Of a stretch of 64,000 bases of DNA, positions 12,301 through 23,351 are shown piece after piece. Positions within the stretch are counted from its first letter, which is position 1; each line of letters starts with the position of its first letter. The translations under genes were made by a program, and so were the position numbers. The notes beneath the pieces are model-generated. The model was not told the origin of the DNA and made no database searches. It worked only from the letters and a program-made list of their open reading frames with translations. This stretch comes from Acholoe squamosa (lineage: Eukaryota > Annelida > Polychaeta > Phyllodocida > Polynoidae): contig OX439041.1 of assembly GCA_949317995.1 (NCBI GenBank), forward strand, positions 47,229,269 through 47,293,268, given 5' to 3'.

Positions 12301-13017
12301 ATGAAGGTGGAGGTCAGAATGTAGACCAAGATGCAGCAGACGACCAAAAAAAAATAATTTAGAGGGGAACGCTGTAGCAGAGCATCATGAAAAAGACCCT
12401 CTCCCTCTGTAGAAAAGGTGGAACTGCTTACAGCAGAGACTGCCGAGACTAAGGCAGAGACTGCCTGAACTATAGCAGAGATTGCCAGGACTAAGGCAGA
12501 GACTGCCGAGACTAAGGGGGTAGAGGAAGAAGGGGGGAGGACTCAACATGTACTGAAGGAAAGGCAGACACTGTGGCACTGGCTGCTCAAGAAAAGGGGG
12601 AGAAGGACTTCATAGAAATCAAAGGTGAAGAGAAGGGTGGGGAAAGGAATGGTATTTTATTGTCAAAGTCCGGAACAAGTAGACACATGGTAAAAATAGA
12701 CAGCAAAGGAACCGTGCTACATTAAGCATAGGGAAAGTCCAGCTGGAATGCAGGACCAACCAGAGGATCTGTCTTTAAAAAAAAAATCTTGTCTCCTTGG
12801 AGCTATGTAGTCTTTAGACCTTGGGGGGGAAACGAGTGTCAAAGTTCCTTCTGACCAGCTAGGGGATTCAGGGACACAGGGGGACTCAGTGGAAGCTTCA
12901 GAGGACAGTTCACAGCCACATAAAAAAGGCTAAAATGTCTTAAGATACAGGACCCCCCAAGAAACCCATTGTCAGGAAAAGTAAGAGAAGAGCTGGTGCC
13001 CCTAAGAAGTACTCATA
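9351..13017 (+). pseudogene. Decayed multi-exon gene for a SANT/Myb-like, low-complexity nuclear-type protein
   Basis: A coherent exon series can be followed. Exon A (about 9351-9690) has an S/K/A-rich leader and RWTPQENYSLFYQILQFKD, like the first helix of a Myb/SANT-like domain. Exon B is 9862-9953 (FGREFGPMRKHVNNFYDRLK), exon C 10131-10233 and exon D 10427-11094, which ends in a charged helix with LLERARSDRKLILKNQ. Exon E starts at 11572, exon F at 11923, and an acidic Q/E/K-rich tail ends in KPIVRKSKRRAGAPKK. Splice sites follow GT-AG and phases agree at the B/C, C/D and D/E junctions. The frame holds at least eight in-frame stops (for example 10579 and 10858) and a frameshift near 10850. 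It may be a pseudogene or derive from a transposon-encoded SANT protein. The exact family is unknown. Confidence 0.5.
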
Positions 13018-13211
13018 ACCACGATGCTGCAAAGTTTTGCCTGTTGCAGAGGGATTTCTCTCTATGTTTTCATTGACGTTACCTAGGAGATAAGACTGTA
13101 GTCCCATGTACGATTTTGATGTTAGCGCTAACAACGTAGTTATGTCCATAGAGGAATATTCATACACCAGCTTCCTTCTATTGGTGAGACAGCAGCGAGA
13201 GTATCCCATGG

Positions 13212-13356
13212 ACCCTTTTTTTTTGAGGTGTGAGTACTAGGGTAGCACACACACATATATACTTCCTCTGTTAAATTATCAACCTGTGAAGCACGGGATA
13301 GCCACTTAGTGCTGCTAAAGTGCTGTAAAACACAAATCAATCAATCAATCAATCAC
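13212..13356. repeat. Probable SINE tail ending in (AATC)n
   Basis: The stretch GTGCTGCTAAAGTGCTGTAA is followed by five AATC units at 13337-13357. A unique body with a short tetranucleotide tail is the usual 3' end of a SINE. No A/B boxes were recognised upstream. Confidence 0.35.
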
Positions 13357-13435
13357 ACATATATAGTAGCAGAACCCCTACACATATATACCGTTATAAT
13401 AACTTGCACCAAGATAATTATAACACCCAAAACCT

Positions 13436-13968
13436 TTGTCCTTATCAAAGTATGACATAAATGAGGACATACTTAAAAAAGATCTGGCTGAAAAGGTTAA
13501 TTGCGCTATGATAGTTCACCTAATCCATAATAGGGGGCGTCTGGGTAGAAGAGGGAACAGTGACGTCACTTCCTCATGTCGTTCTCCAACCAAATTGACT
13601 GAAATTAGATTTAAAATTCCTTCCAAAAAGAAGCAGGTGAGTTTTTTCTTAGTCCTCTGTCCATGTAATATACCCAAGCTCTTTAAGAAGCCTGTCTTGT
13701 GTAATATAAGATCAGAATCACGGTCCTCAAAAAGTGGGTCGACGTCGTCTTTCTGTACCAGACCTTAACTCTTAGCAAAAATCCATAAAGTACATCCTTA
13801 TTGCGCTATGGTACCGGTATAATGATTTATTGTTACTTTTTTCAGGTAAACGTCCCCTAAAAGAAACGAAGAAGAAAACAAGTCGTGATAACCTCTAAGG
13901 CACACATCAACATTGACTCTGAAGCCTCTCTGTTGCCTACCGATAATGCATTAATGCACTACCATTAG
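13436..13968 (+). pseudogene. Basic coding-like segment, possibly a further piece of the decayed gene
   Basis: An open frame of 110 codons from 13436 contains a basic stretch (KIPSKKKQ) directly followed by a consensus donor (CAG/GTGAGT near 13636). A downstream acceptor (TTTTTTCAG near 13845) leads, after one stop, to KKRRRKQVVITSKAHIN and ends near 13968. Composition and state of decay match the pseudogene upstream, so this may be its last part or a separate copy. No domain was recognised. Confidence 0.3.
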
Positions 13969-14030
13969 TAGTGCAGATAGTGCATTAATGCACTACCAAA
14001 GGAAAAGCCAATAGTGCATTAATGCACTAT
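13944..14030. repeat. Three copies of the palindrome AGTGCATTAATGCACT
   Basis: The self-complementary 16-mer occurs at 13979-13994 and 14013-14028, extended to TAGTGCATTAATGCACTA in the latter. A 5'-degenerate copy is at 13944-13960. A related GTAGTGCA word lies between the first two. Spacing is about 34 bp. Confidence 0.85.
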
Positions 14031-14539
14031 TTATCATTTTCTTTCTAAAATGTTTTTCTTAGATTTGATGGTGAAATAATGATGCTATGAAGTACAATTT
14101 TTGGCAAGACATAAGAAATATCATTGATAATCATATTCTAGGTTTTTATTTACAAGAAAACGTTGCTTTAATTATGTACTGTACTGCTAAAGCGAACATG
14201 ATGCATTATTCTAAAAAATGGCCAGCTGTGGGGGTGCATTACATCTGCAGAGTATGGCTGTTATGTAATAAGCACTGGCCTATACACCAGTAGGCAAAGG
14301 GTGAAGGGATTCAAGGCTTCATGCAGCTTTGCTTTGTGATGAAACAAATGAGCCAGATCTAACTCAGAACAGAACTTCCGGGCAAGAGTCCTCAGACTCG
14401 GAGGGTTCTAGCTTAAGTGACTTAGACTGCTCTGTCAGAGATGACATCCCTGTAGTAACAGGGTGGTGGAGAGGCCCAGAAACAGATGCCCTGATGACAC
14501 AATTAATACATATGTATAAACCGTGATGCCTGAATTTTT
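14031..14539. other. No gene recognised; one coding-like fragment
   Basis: A + strand frame at 14329-14526 is acidic and serine-rich, then reads DDIPVVTGWWRGPETDALM. It looks coding in composition but matches no family I can name. It may be a transposase N-terminus fragment. The rest of the stretch shows nothing. Confidence 0.3.
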
Positions 14540-14920
14540 TTTTCTTTATAATAAGATTGGCAATATCCTCGTCATTTGGTTTTATGCGTCTCTCCCTCAC
14601 AGGATGATATAGATCCAGGTAACTAGCAATATTTTCAACAATTTCATCATACAGCATTTGCACACCACATTCATACACATTCTCACTCCACATGCAATTT
14701 TCTATATACTGCTTGAAACCTGCTTAGAGAACCCTCTATAATCTCTCCCTGATACCAACACCACCTTATCCTTGACTGGTCTTTTATGCTTATGAACAAC
14801 GTATACTGGGATATGGTCCCCACATATGTCATCAAATAAGCCTACCTCACTTACACAATTACAATTCGTATGTACATGGTCAAGCATTGACCTGTCATAT
14901 GGGTGTTTATACCACGATTT
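14540..14920 (-). pseudogene. LINE endonuclease C-terminus and linker (fragment)
   Basis: On the minus strand 14887 down to 14702 reads LDHVHTNCNCVSEVGLFDD then GDHIPVYVV, the LDHV.TN and (S/G)DH.PV blocks that close the apurinic-endonuclease domain of LINE ORF2. The next frame (14693 downward) continues with the linker VQMLYDEIVENIASYLDLYH. It is cut off near 14540 before the RT. The N-terminal half of what appears to be the same endonuclease lies at 17655-18200, so the gene was split by an insertion. Confidence 0.7.
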
Positions 14921-15107
14921 CGGGACTTCCGGTGGGTTTATATGCAGTTTAGCCGTGCATTATTCTGCATATACCACCCTTGTGCATTTTTGAAATTTTT
15001 GGTATATACTTTTTCGGGATCAAGTTGGACTTAGAATATTTTTGGAAATTATGGCAGCTATACAAAGTTAATCTAGCCATTTTCCATGGTGAAAAATCGT
15101 GCCAACT

Positions 15108-15178
15108 CGTATGAGGATTGAACCCCGGCCGCAGTGGTGGTAGGCGAAGGCCTTAGCCATAGCGCCACACTGAACGGT
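15108..15178 (-). repeat. tRNA-like SINE head
   Basis: The minus strand reads GTGTGGCGCTATGGCTAAGG (A-box-like) and 30 bp later CCGGGGTTCAATCCTCAT (good B box). This is an RNA polymerase III internal-promoter pattern of a tRNA-derived SINE. The flanks do not pair as a clean acceptor stem, so a functional tRNA is not claimed. Confidence 0.5.
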
Positions 15179-15189
15179 GATGAAATCCA

Positions 15190-15890
15190 ATGCGAAAATA
15201 AATAAGTTCTAACCTGCTATGTTTCCAGTCAGTTTTCGTATGGAATCCAACCATGACATGTTATAATATCGAAATCCCAAGAAGTTTTCGATCCATAGAC
15301 GAGGAATGCGTGCTAATTTTCTCCATTTTCTTCGATATAGATAAGAATCCATTGATTTTTCCATCGTAAGCGAGTCGCGGCCCGGTTTAAGCTCTATGCG
15401 AAGCCATTGTTTTTGTTCCTTGCCGGGAGAGGTACCGCTGTGTATACAGTCACTTTTCGTAATGAATCCAGCCATGACACGTCTTCAAAATAAAACATAC
15501 ATATCCTTAGATAGTCTAGATGATCCCTCCATACGTATTATGTCCAATATATTCAAAAAAAAGGAGAATCCATTGATTTTCTAAACGGGTCCGACATTTT
15601 CGGCGTCTTCCTCGTACGGCGAGCGGATGACCTATATCTACATCCGGGCCACTGACACACTTTCGCCGGACAAGGAGGCGGGTGGGAATGGCCGGACCGC
15701 GACTCGCGTACGTTGGGAAAATCAATGGATTCTTATTTATATCGAAGAAAATGGAGAAAATTAGCACGCATTCCTCTTCTATGGATCGAAAACTTCTTGG
15801 GATTTCAATATTATAACATGTCATGGCTGGATTCCATACGAAAAGTGAGTGTAAACACGGCGGTACCTCTCCCGGCCAGAACAAAAACAA
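15190..15890. repeat. Nested inverted repeats (foldback-like)
   Basis: A block at 15228-15362 reappears inverted at 15718-15848 (AATCAATGGATTCTTATTTA, CATGGCTGGATTCCATACG and other words). The neighbouring block at 15420-15482, with CCGGGAGAGGTACCGC, is also inverted at about 15820-15882. The ORFs at 15209-15475 and 15713-16108 encode the same peptide in opposite directions (WRKLARIP.LWIENFLGF) because they are the two arms. No protein function is implied. Confidence 0.7.
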
Positions 15891-16012
15891 TGGCTTCGCG
15901 CAGGGCAGCCACGGGCCGTGTCGCTAGCACTTACAAAATGTCTTCGCCTGTCTATATTCTTTGGATTTCAGGTAAGAAATTAATACAAAATGGAGGAAAT
16001 GGTGGTATAAAC

Positions 16013-16133
16013 CTATTAGGTCATGGATATTGGAGCCCACGGGGAGTCTATGCTGGATATACCCTCGCCGCTGCGCGGCTCAGGTATATCCAGCATAGAC
16101 TCCCCTAGGGCTCCAATATCCATGATCTATTAG
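16013..16133. repeat. 51-bp-arm perfect-type hairpin
   Basis: The left arm 16013-16063 and right arm 16083-16133 are almost exactly complementary (CATGGATATTGGAGCCC and AGTCTATGCTGGATATACC against their complements), with a 19-bp GC-rich loop CTCGCCGCTGCGCGGCTCA. The small number of mismatches suggests recent origin or conversion between arms. Confidence 0.85.
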
Positions 16134-16419
16134 CTTAATATACGTTGGTTGTGTTCTTAAATATTTCAAACCTGTCTCTCTCAGAAATGTGCTCATCACC
16201 TTGTCTCCCCAAAGTGGTGCAGAACTGAATGGCGAAATCTGACACACTCCTAAGGTGAAAAACTGACATGGTATTGAGCATTATCTCTATTTTCATAGGA
16301 TGTGAATAGTTAAAGACAATATGATACATACATAAGGTTATTACCCCTTATCCCCAGGTAAAGGAACAACGTTGTAGACTATCTTAAAGTGCATTTAATA
16401 TCACCTTTTATAAAAAAAA

Positions 16420-17515
16420 AAAAAATGGGTGAAAAACTGACACAGGGTCGGAAAACTGACATGGATAGTTGTTTCTTATTTTTTTCAAGGTGCTATACAT
16501 TTAATTCTAGCTCATATGTTCAAATAAATAGCCTATACTTCACCTTTCTCCCATACTCATATTTCTTCTTAATTATTTGTCTAATGTATTATTTTTTTAC
16601 TTTGAATGTCATTGGGAAACTTTAGGGGTGAAAAACTGACACGCTAGGCGAAAAACTAACACATTAGGTGAAAAACTGCCCCAGGGACAAAATGTTTCTG
16701 TCTTTTCTACCTCTGAGATAAATTTCTAAACTACTTGTACATTTACTTTGCCCACTAGTGCATTACTCCATGGGGAATTTCTACTATCCTAACATTATTT
16801 TTGCTAGCTGTAGTTACATTAAAAGTGTTTTAGGGTGAAAAACTGACATGCTAGGCGAAAAACTGACATGCTGGGTGAAAAACTGACACTCTAAGCAAAA
16901 TCTGACATGCTAGGCAAAAAACTGACACAGGGAGAAAAATGATTCTTTCTTTTCTACCTCTGAGATGTAATTCTAAACTTCTTATTCATTTACTTTACCC
17001 ACTAGTGCATTACTCTATGGTGAATTTCTACCATCCTAACATTGTTTTTACTACCTGTAATTCCATCAAAAGTGTTTGAGGGCGAAAAACTGACATGAAT
17101 AGTTGTTTCTTATTTTTTTCAAGGTGCTATACATCTAATTCTAGCTCATATGCTTAAATGAATAGCCTACACTTCACCTTCCTCCCATACTCATATTTCT
17201 TCTTAAATATTTGTCTAATGCATTTCTTTTTTACTTTGATTGTGATTGGGAAACTTTAGGGGCAAAAAACTGACACAGTGGACGAAAAACTGAAATGCTA
17301 GGCGAAAAACTGACACAGGGAGAAAAGTCTCTCTATCTTTACCTCTGAAACCTAATTATAGACTCCCTATGCATTTACTTTACCCATCAGTGCTTTATCC
17401 TAGAGTGAATTTATACAGTATTAACACAGGTTTAGGCCCTGTAATTTTAGGGCGAAAATCTGACATGATGGGCGAAAAACTGACATGATGGGCGAAAAAC
17501 TGACATGCAACTTTC
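16420..17515. repeat. Higher-order satellite built on the motif GGCGAAAAACTGACATGCTA
   Basis: Clusters of one to five copies of an 18-20-bp motif (GGCGAAAAACTGACATG and variants) sit near 16430, 16625, 16830, 17080, 17265 and 17448. Between them alternate two kinds of spacer. One begins ATAGTTGTTTCTTATTTTTT (16466 and 17098). The other begins with TCTACCTCTGAG-type sequence (about 16690, 16940, 17330). The set forms an imperfect array with about 630-bp higher-order periodicity. Confidence 0.8.
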
Positions 17516-17654
17516 ATTGGTCATCATTGCTAACTCACATCTACATTTAAGAAAAATGAACAATAGCAGGTCTACCCCATATATGGTAGGTATGCATATG
17601 CAAAATATCTATGTTCTACTACCAAGAAAAAAAATAGCCCTGTGTCAGATTTCG

Positions 17655-18200
17655 CCCTCAGTTCTGCATCACTTTCAGGAGACAAGGTGTCATTATTCTT
17701 GGCACTATTTCTACTTTGTGAGTTAACATTGAAATCCCCAAGGAAACAGCACTCCTTATTTTCAGTTAATTTATGTCTCGTACAAGCCTTTAAGTGATCA
17801 TAACAGTCTTGTACAGTACCTTTTGGTCGTGTATAGATTACAAATATCAACCGAGATTTTGGCTTGGATAACAGGTAAAAATACATGCTTAACTCAACAT
17901 ACTTATTTACCACAGTAAATTCTTCTATGACTGTAGTGTACGGGGCATATACATCTCTAACATAAAAAGCAACACCACCGCGTTTACCTTTCCTTCTATC
18001 CAGTCTATACAGCGACATACCTGGTGTATACATCTGTCCATTTGGTACTGAAGGCTTAAGCCATGTCTTTGTAATAGCTAAATAGACCAAACATGTAATT
18101 CTTTATATATTCATGCTGATCTCGGAGGCTTTGGGCATTTAACGTTACAATTCGTAGGCCTCTGTGTTGTCTTAAGTCCTGTGGGCTCTTGAAGACCATT
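17655..18200 (-). pseudogene. LINE endonuclease N-terminal half (fragment)
   Basis: Read from 18200 downward, the minus strand gives GLRIVTLNAQSLRDQHEYI, the start of a LINE apurinic-endonuclease domain. It continues with TKTWLKPSVPNG, RRKGKRGGVAFYVRD and GDFNVNSQSRNS, the Asn/Asp metal- and phosphate-binding motif. The frame from 18090 to 17572 is open but leaves homology at about 17655-17690, where satellite/inverted-repeat sequence starts. The remainder of the domain is at 14540-14920. Confidence 0.75.
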
Positions 18201-18555
18201 GTCTATTCTAAGGTTCCATTTTTTACCATTCACCCCATACCCTACATACATATAACACAGTAATTGATTCAACATATTATACATTTAGTGAAAGAAGATC
18301 AAGCGCTAATAATTTTAGAGCCTGGTTTCAGAATACCCTTGAGGTGGATACCCTATACAATGAGTCCGTAATTAGCTAGACACGGAATAACAGAACCATA
18401 CAATTCCAACTAATTGGCTCACGTGGTGATTGATAACTGTAGATCTTATACTAGTTACCCATACCAACAATTCAGTACAAATACAGCTTCTCACGCCGTA
18501 TAGTATTATTGTGTCATTACAACCTTGTCAGACAGTAGTTTCTTTGCAGTATTAT
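18201..18555. other. Gene-free stretch
   Basis: The stretch probably begins with remaining LINE 5' sequence. No further feature could be supported before the foldback element. Confidence 0.4.
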
Positions 18556-20920
18556 CAAGAATAGTATAGGTTCCCTAGGATATGTTACTCCATTGAGTCC
18601 TATAGTGCAAGCCACCCCCTTCTACCCCCCCTTCAAAGTAGGCTCCCTTTTGTGTTCAGTATTGAGTCCTATGTAGGATAAGGGGGTTTATAGAGATGTC
18701 AGGAATCTTTATCAGAGTGATATCAAATGGAAACAAGGGGCCACCTATACCAGAAAATCCTGCTGAATCCAAAATTTGTGGTCTTGATTCTCAGAATTTG
18801 GCCAAAGGTACCTAAAAATGAGGTTTGATGATGAGAATATTTTAAAAATGTACAAAAGTTATATTGAAAATGATTGGAACTTTTTATAGATGCAACATGC
18901 TAATCAAAGTCAGTACCTCAATCTACATATCCCAATGTTTGCCTATCCGAACCTGACAAGTACTCTGCTTGCATATGGCTCTACCTCTCCCACATACTGC
19001 CTATCCCTTAGTCTGCCTATCACTCATACTACCTATCCCCTGAAACATCTAGAGTTTAATTAGGTTTTCCCTCACATGCCTTAAAGGATTAAAGTTTACC
19101 CGTCACCTTTGTACCTAATTTTCTCTGTACATTCTTACCATTAGTCTACCTATCCTCAATCTGCCTATCATTCACTTTACCTATCCCTCATGGTGACTAT
19201 CCCCCAAATCTGCACATCCCTCATATTTGACTAGCACATCTGTGATATTACCTAGCACCAATGTATCTTTTGAATATGCTCACCTTACAAGGTACCCTCT
19301 GTACCTATCTCTTAAACTGTTTATTACCTATCCTCCTTGCTACCCATCCTCTTCAATACCTATCCCTCAAGCTCACTTTATAGCTTTCCTGCCTATCACA
19401 GCTTGATCAGCTGGGATAGCTCACATCCAACCTTTGTTATGATCTCTTAGTCAACCTATCCCCTAAAGAACAAATCCAACAGTCTACCTCAAGCATACAT
19501 CTACTGATCACTCATGCTATATATCCTTGAGGTTAGCTATCCTTCAGGCTGCCTATCCCTCATGGTCTATAGCCCTCTGCCTACCTAACCAGCTATCTAT
19601 GTATCTCTCACCTTGTATGCTATTCTTTCTACCTTTATAGTAGCTCTTATAGTCTATGCCTTGTGAAATATACCTATCGCTCATTGTACCTATCCTCAAG
19701 TCTGCATATCACTCATGTTTACCTTACATATCCCTCAGGCCATTGAATTATCATGCTTTTCTAAAATGCCTCACCATGGCTATCATTAGACTAGCTAACT
19801 TCCTATCCTAAATGTATGTTGTTTATTCCCCTCTTCCTATCCTTCATGCTGCATATCGTTCATGCTATCCCACTTGACAAGTTAAAAAACTGAGGGCTAT
19901 ATACCATGAAGGATAGGCAGCCTGAAGGATAGGTAACCTCAATGATATATAGCATGAGCAATAGGTAGATGTATGTGTGAGGTAGACTGTTAAATTTGTT
20001 CCTTAGGGGATAGGTTGACTAAGAGATCAAAATGAAGGTTGGATGTGAGCTATCCCAGCTGATCAAGCTGTGATAGGCAGGAAAGCTATAAAGTGAGCTT
20101 GAGGGATAGGTATTGAAGAGGATGGGTAGCAAGGAGGATAGGTAATAAACAGTTTAAGAGATAGGTACAGAGGGTACCTTGTAAGGTGAGCATATTCAAA
20201 AGATACATTGGTGCTAGGTAATATCACAGATGTGCCAGTCAAATATGAGGGATGTGCATATTTGGGGGATAGTCACTATGAGGGATAGGTAAAGTGAATG
20301 ATAGGCAGATTGAGGATAGGTAGACTAATGGTAAGAATGTACAGAGAAAATTAGGTACAAAGGTGAAGGGTAAACTTTAATCCTTTAAGCCATTTGAGAG
20401 AAAACCTAATTAAACTCTAGATGTTTCAAGGGATAGGTAGTATGAGTGATAGGTAGACTAAGGGATAGGCAGTATGTGGGAGAGGCAGAGCCATACACAG
20501 GTAGAGTACTTGTCAGGTTGAGATAGGCACACATTAGGATATGTAGATTCAGGTATTGACTTTGATTAGCATGTTGCATCTATAAATAGTTCCAATCATT
20601 TTCAATATAACTTTTGTACATTTTTAAAATATTCTCATCATCAAACCTCCTTTTTAGGTACCTTTGGTCAAATTTTGAGAATCAAGATCACAAATTCTGG
20701 ATTCAGCAGGATTTTCTGGTATAGGTGGCCCCTTGTTTCCATTTGATATCACTCTGATAAAGATTCCTGACATCTCTATAAACCCCCTTATCCTACATAG
20801 GACTCAATACTGAACACAAAAGGGAGCCTACTTTGAAGGGGGGTAGAGGGGGGGGGGGCTGTTACACTGTGTCCATAGGTAAAGCTCTGAGTTTCACCTC
20901 CTATCTATTGAAGCTTCTTG
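18556..20920. mobile_element. 2.4-kb giant foldback element with 7-bp TSD
   Basis: Left arm (18556-19576) and right arm (19892-20920) are inverted copies over about 1 kb, with a 315-bp spacer. The outermost bases are CAAGAATAGT... and ...AAGCTTCTTG (short terminal repeat CAAGAA). The flanks carry the heptamer GTATTAT on both sides (18549-18555 and 20921-20927), a clear target-site duplication. Much of each arm is made of irregularly iterated CTACCTATCCCTCAT-like words. No transposase is encoded. A shorter relative in opposite orientation lies at 32007-33066. Confidence 0.9.
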
Positions 20921-22417
20921 GTATTATTTTATATGAGCTCCCTATATTCTAATTTGTCGGGACTAATACAGCTTACACTCAGAGGACGAAAAGAGAATGA
21001 AAACCTTCAAAAGTTATTCCAGAAAAAAAAAGAAAGCATGGGCTAAGGCTGAACTGAAAAAAAGAAGACAACCAAAAGGGCAGGGGTATAAAGAGAGAAA
21101 AAGCTGAGAGGAAGAGAAGAAGAGCACTAGTTCGGCTGCAAAGGCAGGGGAGGAGGCTGAAGAGGCAGCTAGATCAGTTGCTGAGTGAGCAGATGACCCA
21201 GACACGAAGGCAGAGAGTAAGATATTAAGAGCTGAGATATGACAAAATGAACTCGAAAAGAAAACCCTTTAAGGTCAAGAAGAAGAAAATAATTAAGTAA
21301 AGAACACAGACGTGATTGATATATGCAAAGGACATTCACTAGCACTCTTATCATTATCAGTACAGAAAGCTGCTGCTCTATCGTCTGAATCCAGTTGTCA
21401 CTTTCCTATACACAGAGGCAGACTATTCCTGTTGTCATAAACGCTATATCATACCTAGTTCTATATACAATTCTCATGCCTACCCCACTATGTTAAAACA
21501 GCGAAATTATCTATAGACTAGAGACGCTACTGCACTTCCCTTATAGCGGTATAAGACAGTGCGCTACATGCTATGTGGGTACAACGTTATGTGTGACATT
21601 AAATGCAATATAACAACTCCTTTATTCATCATTTATCTGGGAAACCTTTACGCTAAAGATGATTGCGCAAGAGCCATAACCTAAGTGAAAAGGAGGTGAA
21701 GTGTTTCTGTAACCCTTTTTCTTGCCACTATGGATTAGCGTAATTTTTAGGTTTGCGCTAATTTGCGGAAGTATCTTTCTGTAACGGACTTTTACGCAAA
21801 GCAGACTTCCGCTATTTCCTGTTTTGCTTAGATATCATGAGATACTAGTATTCCGAGATCGGAATTGTCATGGATGCGCACACACATAAACAACATGTCC
21901 ATGGAGTTGATGAAATATTGAATAGTCATTGTCATGGCTGCATTAGACTTCTAGATGCATAAAGAATATCGATCGATAATAAGAGACAATTAGCTCAAAA
22001 TATTGGTAGAAATGCTAATAATGTGTCTGGATACCCACTTTTCTGCTTTACAACTATTTCAGTTGCTATACACCAATGACATATGTCCTGCGTGCTGATT
22101 GAAGTAAGTAAGGGTTGTTGGCGAATATAAAAAGAATGAGATATAATTATCTAGGTTTGAGAAGTGCCCCCCCCCCTTAACTCTTGTGTTGTGGGCCCTT
22201 TACCTTATTATGAAACTACCGTGAAGTTTATTTTAGTACATTGCTTTCAATCCCGGCTTTCAATGTTATCATAAATCCTTAGGAGAGCCTGCTTGAGATA
22301 TCGATGTGTTTTTTAAGATTTGGAAACACTATCAGCAGTTATCTGATAGACAGGGTATTGACAGGTACTGGGATAACCAGGAGGGTATAGGACTTTCTGG
22401 GTTTGGTCGATAATGTT
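20921..22417. other. No intact gene; one decayed coding-like stretch
   Basis: Around 21010-21270 a + strand frame gives a charged, coiled-coil-like sequence (KKAWAKAELKKRRQPKGQGY, KAGEEAEEAARSVAE) broken by three stops. It may be a transposon protein fragment. The region 21640-21810 holds TTGCGC/TTCCGC words shared with 7560-7700. Nothing else was seen. Confidence 0.4.
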
Positions 22418-22880
22418 GATAGTCCACTTGGCCTCTGTCACGTGATTGCGCCATACATTTCCTATATAAATTTCTGTGACAGAGGCCTAGTGGACTATGC
22501 ATGGGTGTAATGTCGATAGTCCACTTGGCCTCTGTCATGCAATTGAGTCATACATTTCCTATATAAATTTCTGCGGCAGAGGCCTAGTGGACCATGGGTG
22601 TCATGTAATGGTCTTATCTCACTTGGCGATTTAGGGCTAAAATGTCTCTGCGATTTACCATCTGTTGCAAATTTGGTGACTACCTCAAAACAACAACATA
22701 TATAACTACAGTAAAACCAACGGTCCACTTAGCCTCTGTTGTGCGATTGAGACATACATTTCCTATATACTCTTTTGCGACAGAGGCATAGTGGACTATC
22801 GATGTAAATCCCATAGTTACCTTGGCCTCTGTCCTGCGATTGAGCCATACATTGCCTATACGGGACAGAGCCATTGCTAG
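22418..22880. repeat. Cluster of about 80-bp hairpin repeats
   Basis: Units at 22418-22498, 22515-22595 and 22721-22799 each begin ATAGTCCACTTGGCCTCTGT and end with its complement (GACAGAGGCCTAGTGGACTA), separated by a common TACATTTCCTATATAAA core. A truncated copy is at 22812-22868. Each unit can fold into a near-perfect stem of about 22 bp. Repeated hairpins of this size are unusual for ordinary minisatellites. Confidence 0.85.
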
Positions 22881-23351
22881 TACCAAACAAATTAGCTAGG
22901 TGGCTCATGTAGTCGGGGCTAGATCAGCAGTTGGCCTCTTTGTACAGTTTACTTTGGTTGGCCCTTCCTAATAGTCTATATGAAGATATATTCTAAAAAT
23001 CTATACCTTTGGATAGCAAATACTTTAAACTTAACAATATAAGCTTTATATAGATTTAGTACTTCAAATACAAGAGAAATTAAGCTTTAAAAGTTTTCTT
23101 AGAGGGCACATATAATCCAGGCTGAGTAAAACCAAGCCATTGTCTCCCTATCAGGTTAATCCCCTCCATTCACACCTAAAACAATGGCCAGGTACTTAAG
23201 ATGATGAAGACAGAGGCAGTATTATCAATCTCCATTGTTGTGGCTGGAGGGGAAGAGATAAGAGATTACCCAAAATCCTCTGCCAGATCCAAGATGGCCA
23301 TCGGGGGGTCAGTTACATAACTGATTTCAAGATGGCCACCTCCATACAGGA

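Noticed and set aside
13910..14540. PiggyBac-type transposase N-terminus at 14329-14526
   Set aside because: Only an acidic Ser-rich stretch suggests it, and no catalytic region is present nearby.
15108..15178. Functional tRNA gene
   Set aside because: A and B boxes are present but the ends do not form a convincing 7-bp acceptor stem. The same holds for 59745-59822 and 59950-60020.
15209..16108. Two similar proteins on opposite strands (WRKLARIP family)
   Set aside because: They are the two arms of an inverted repeat, with no independent evidence of coding.
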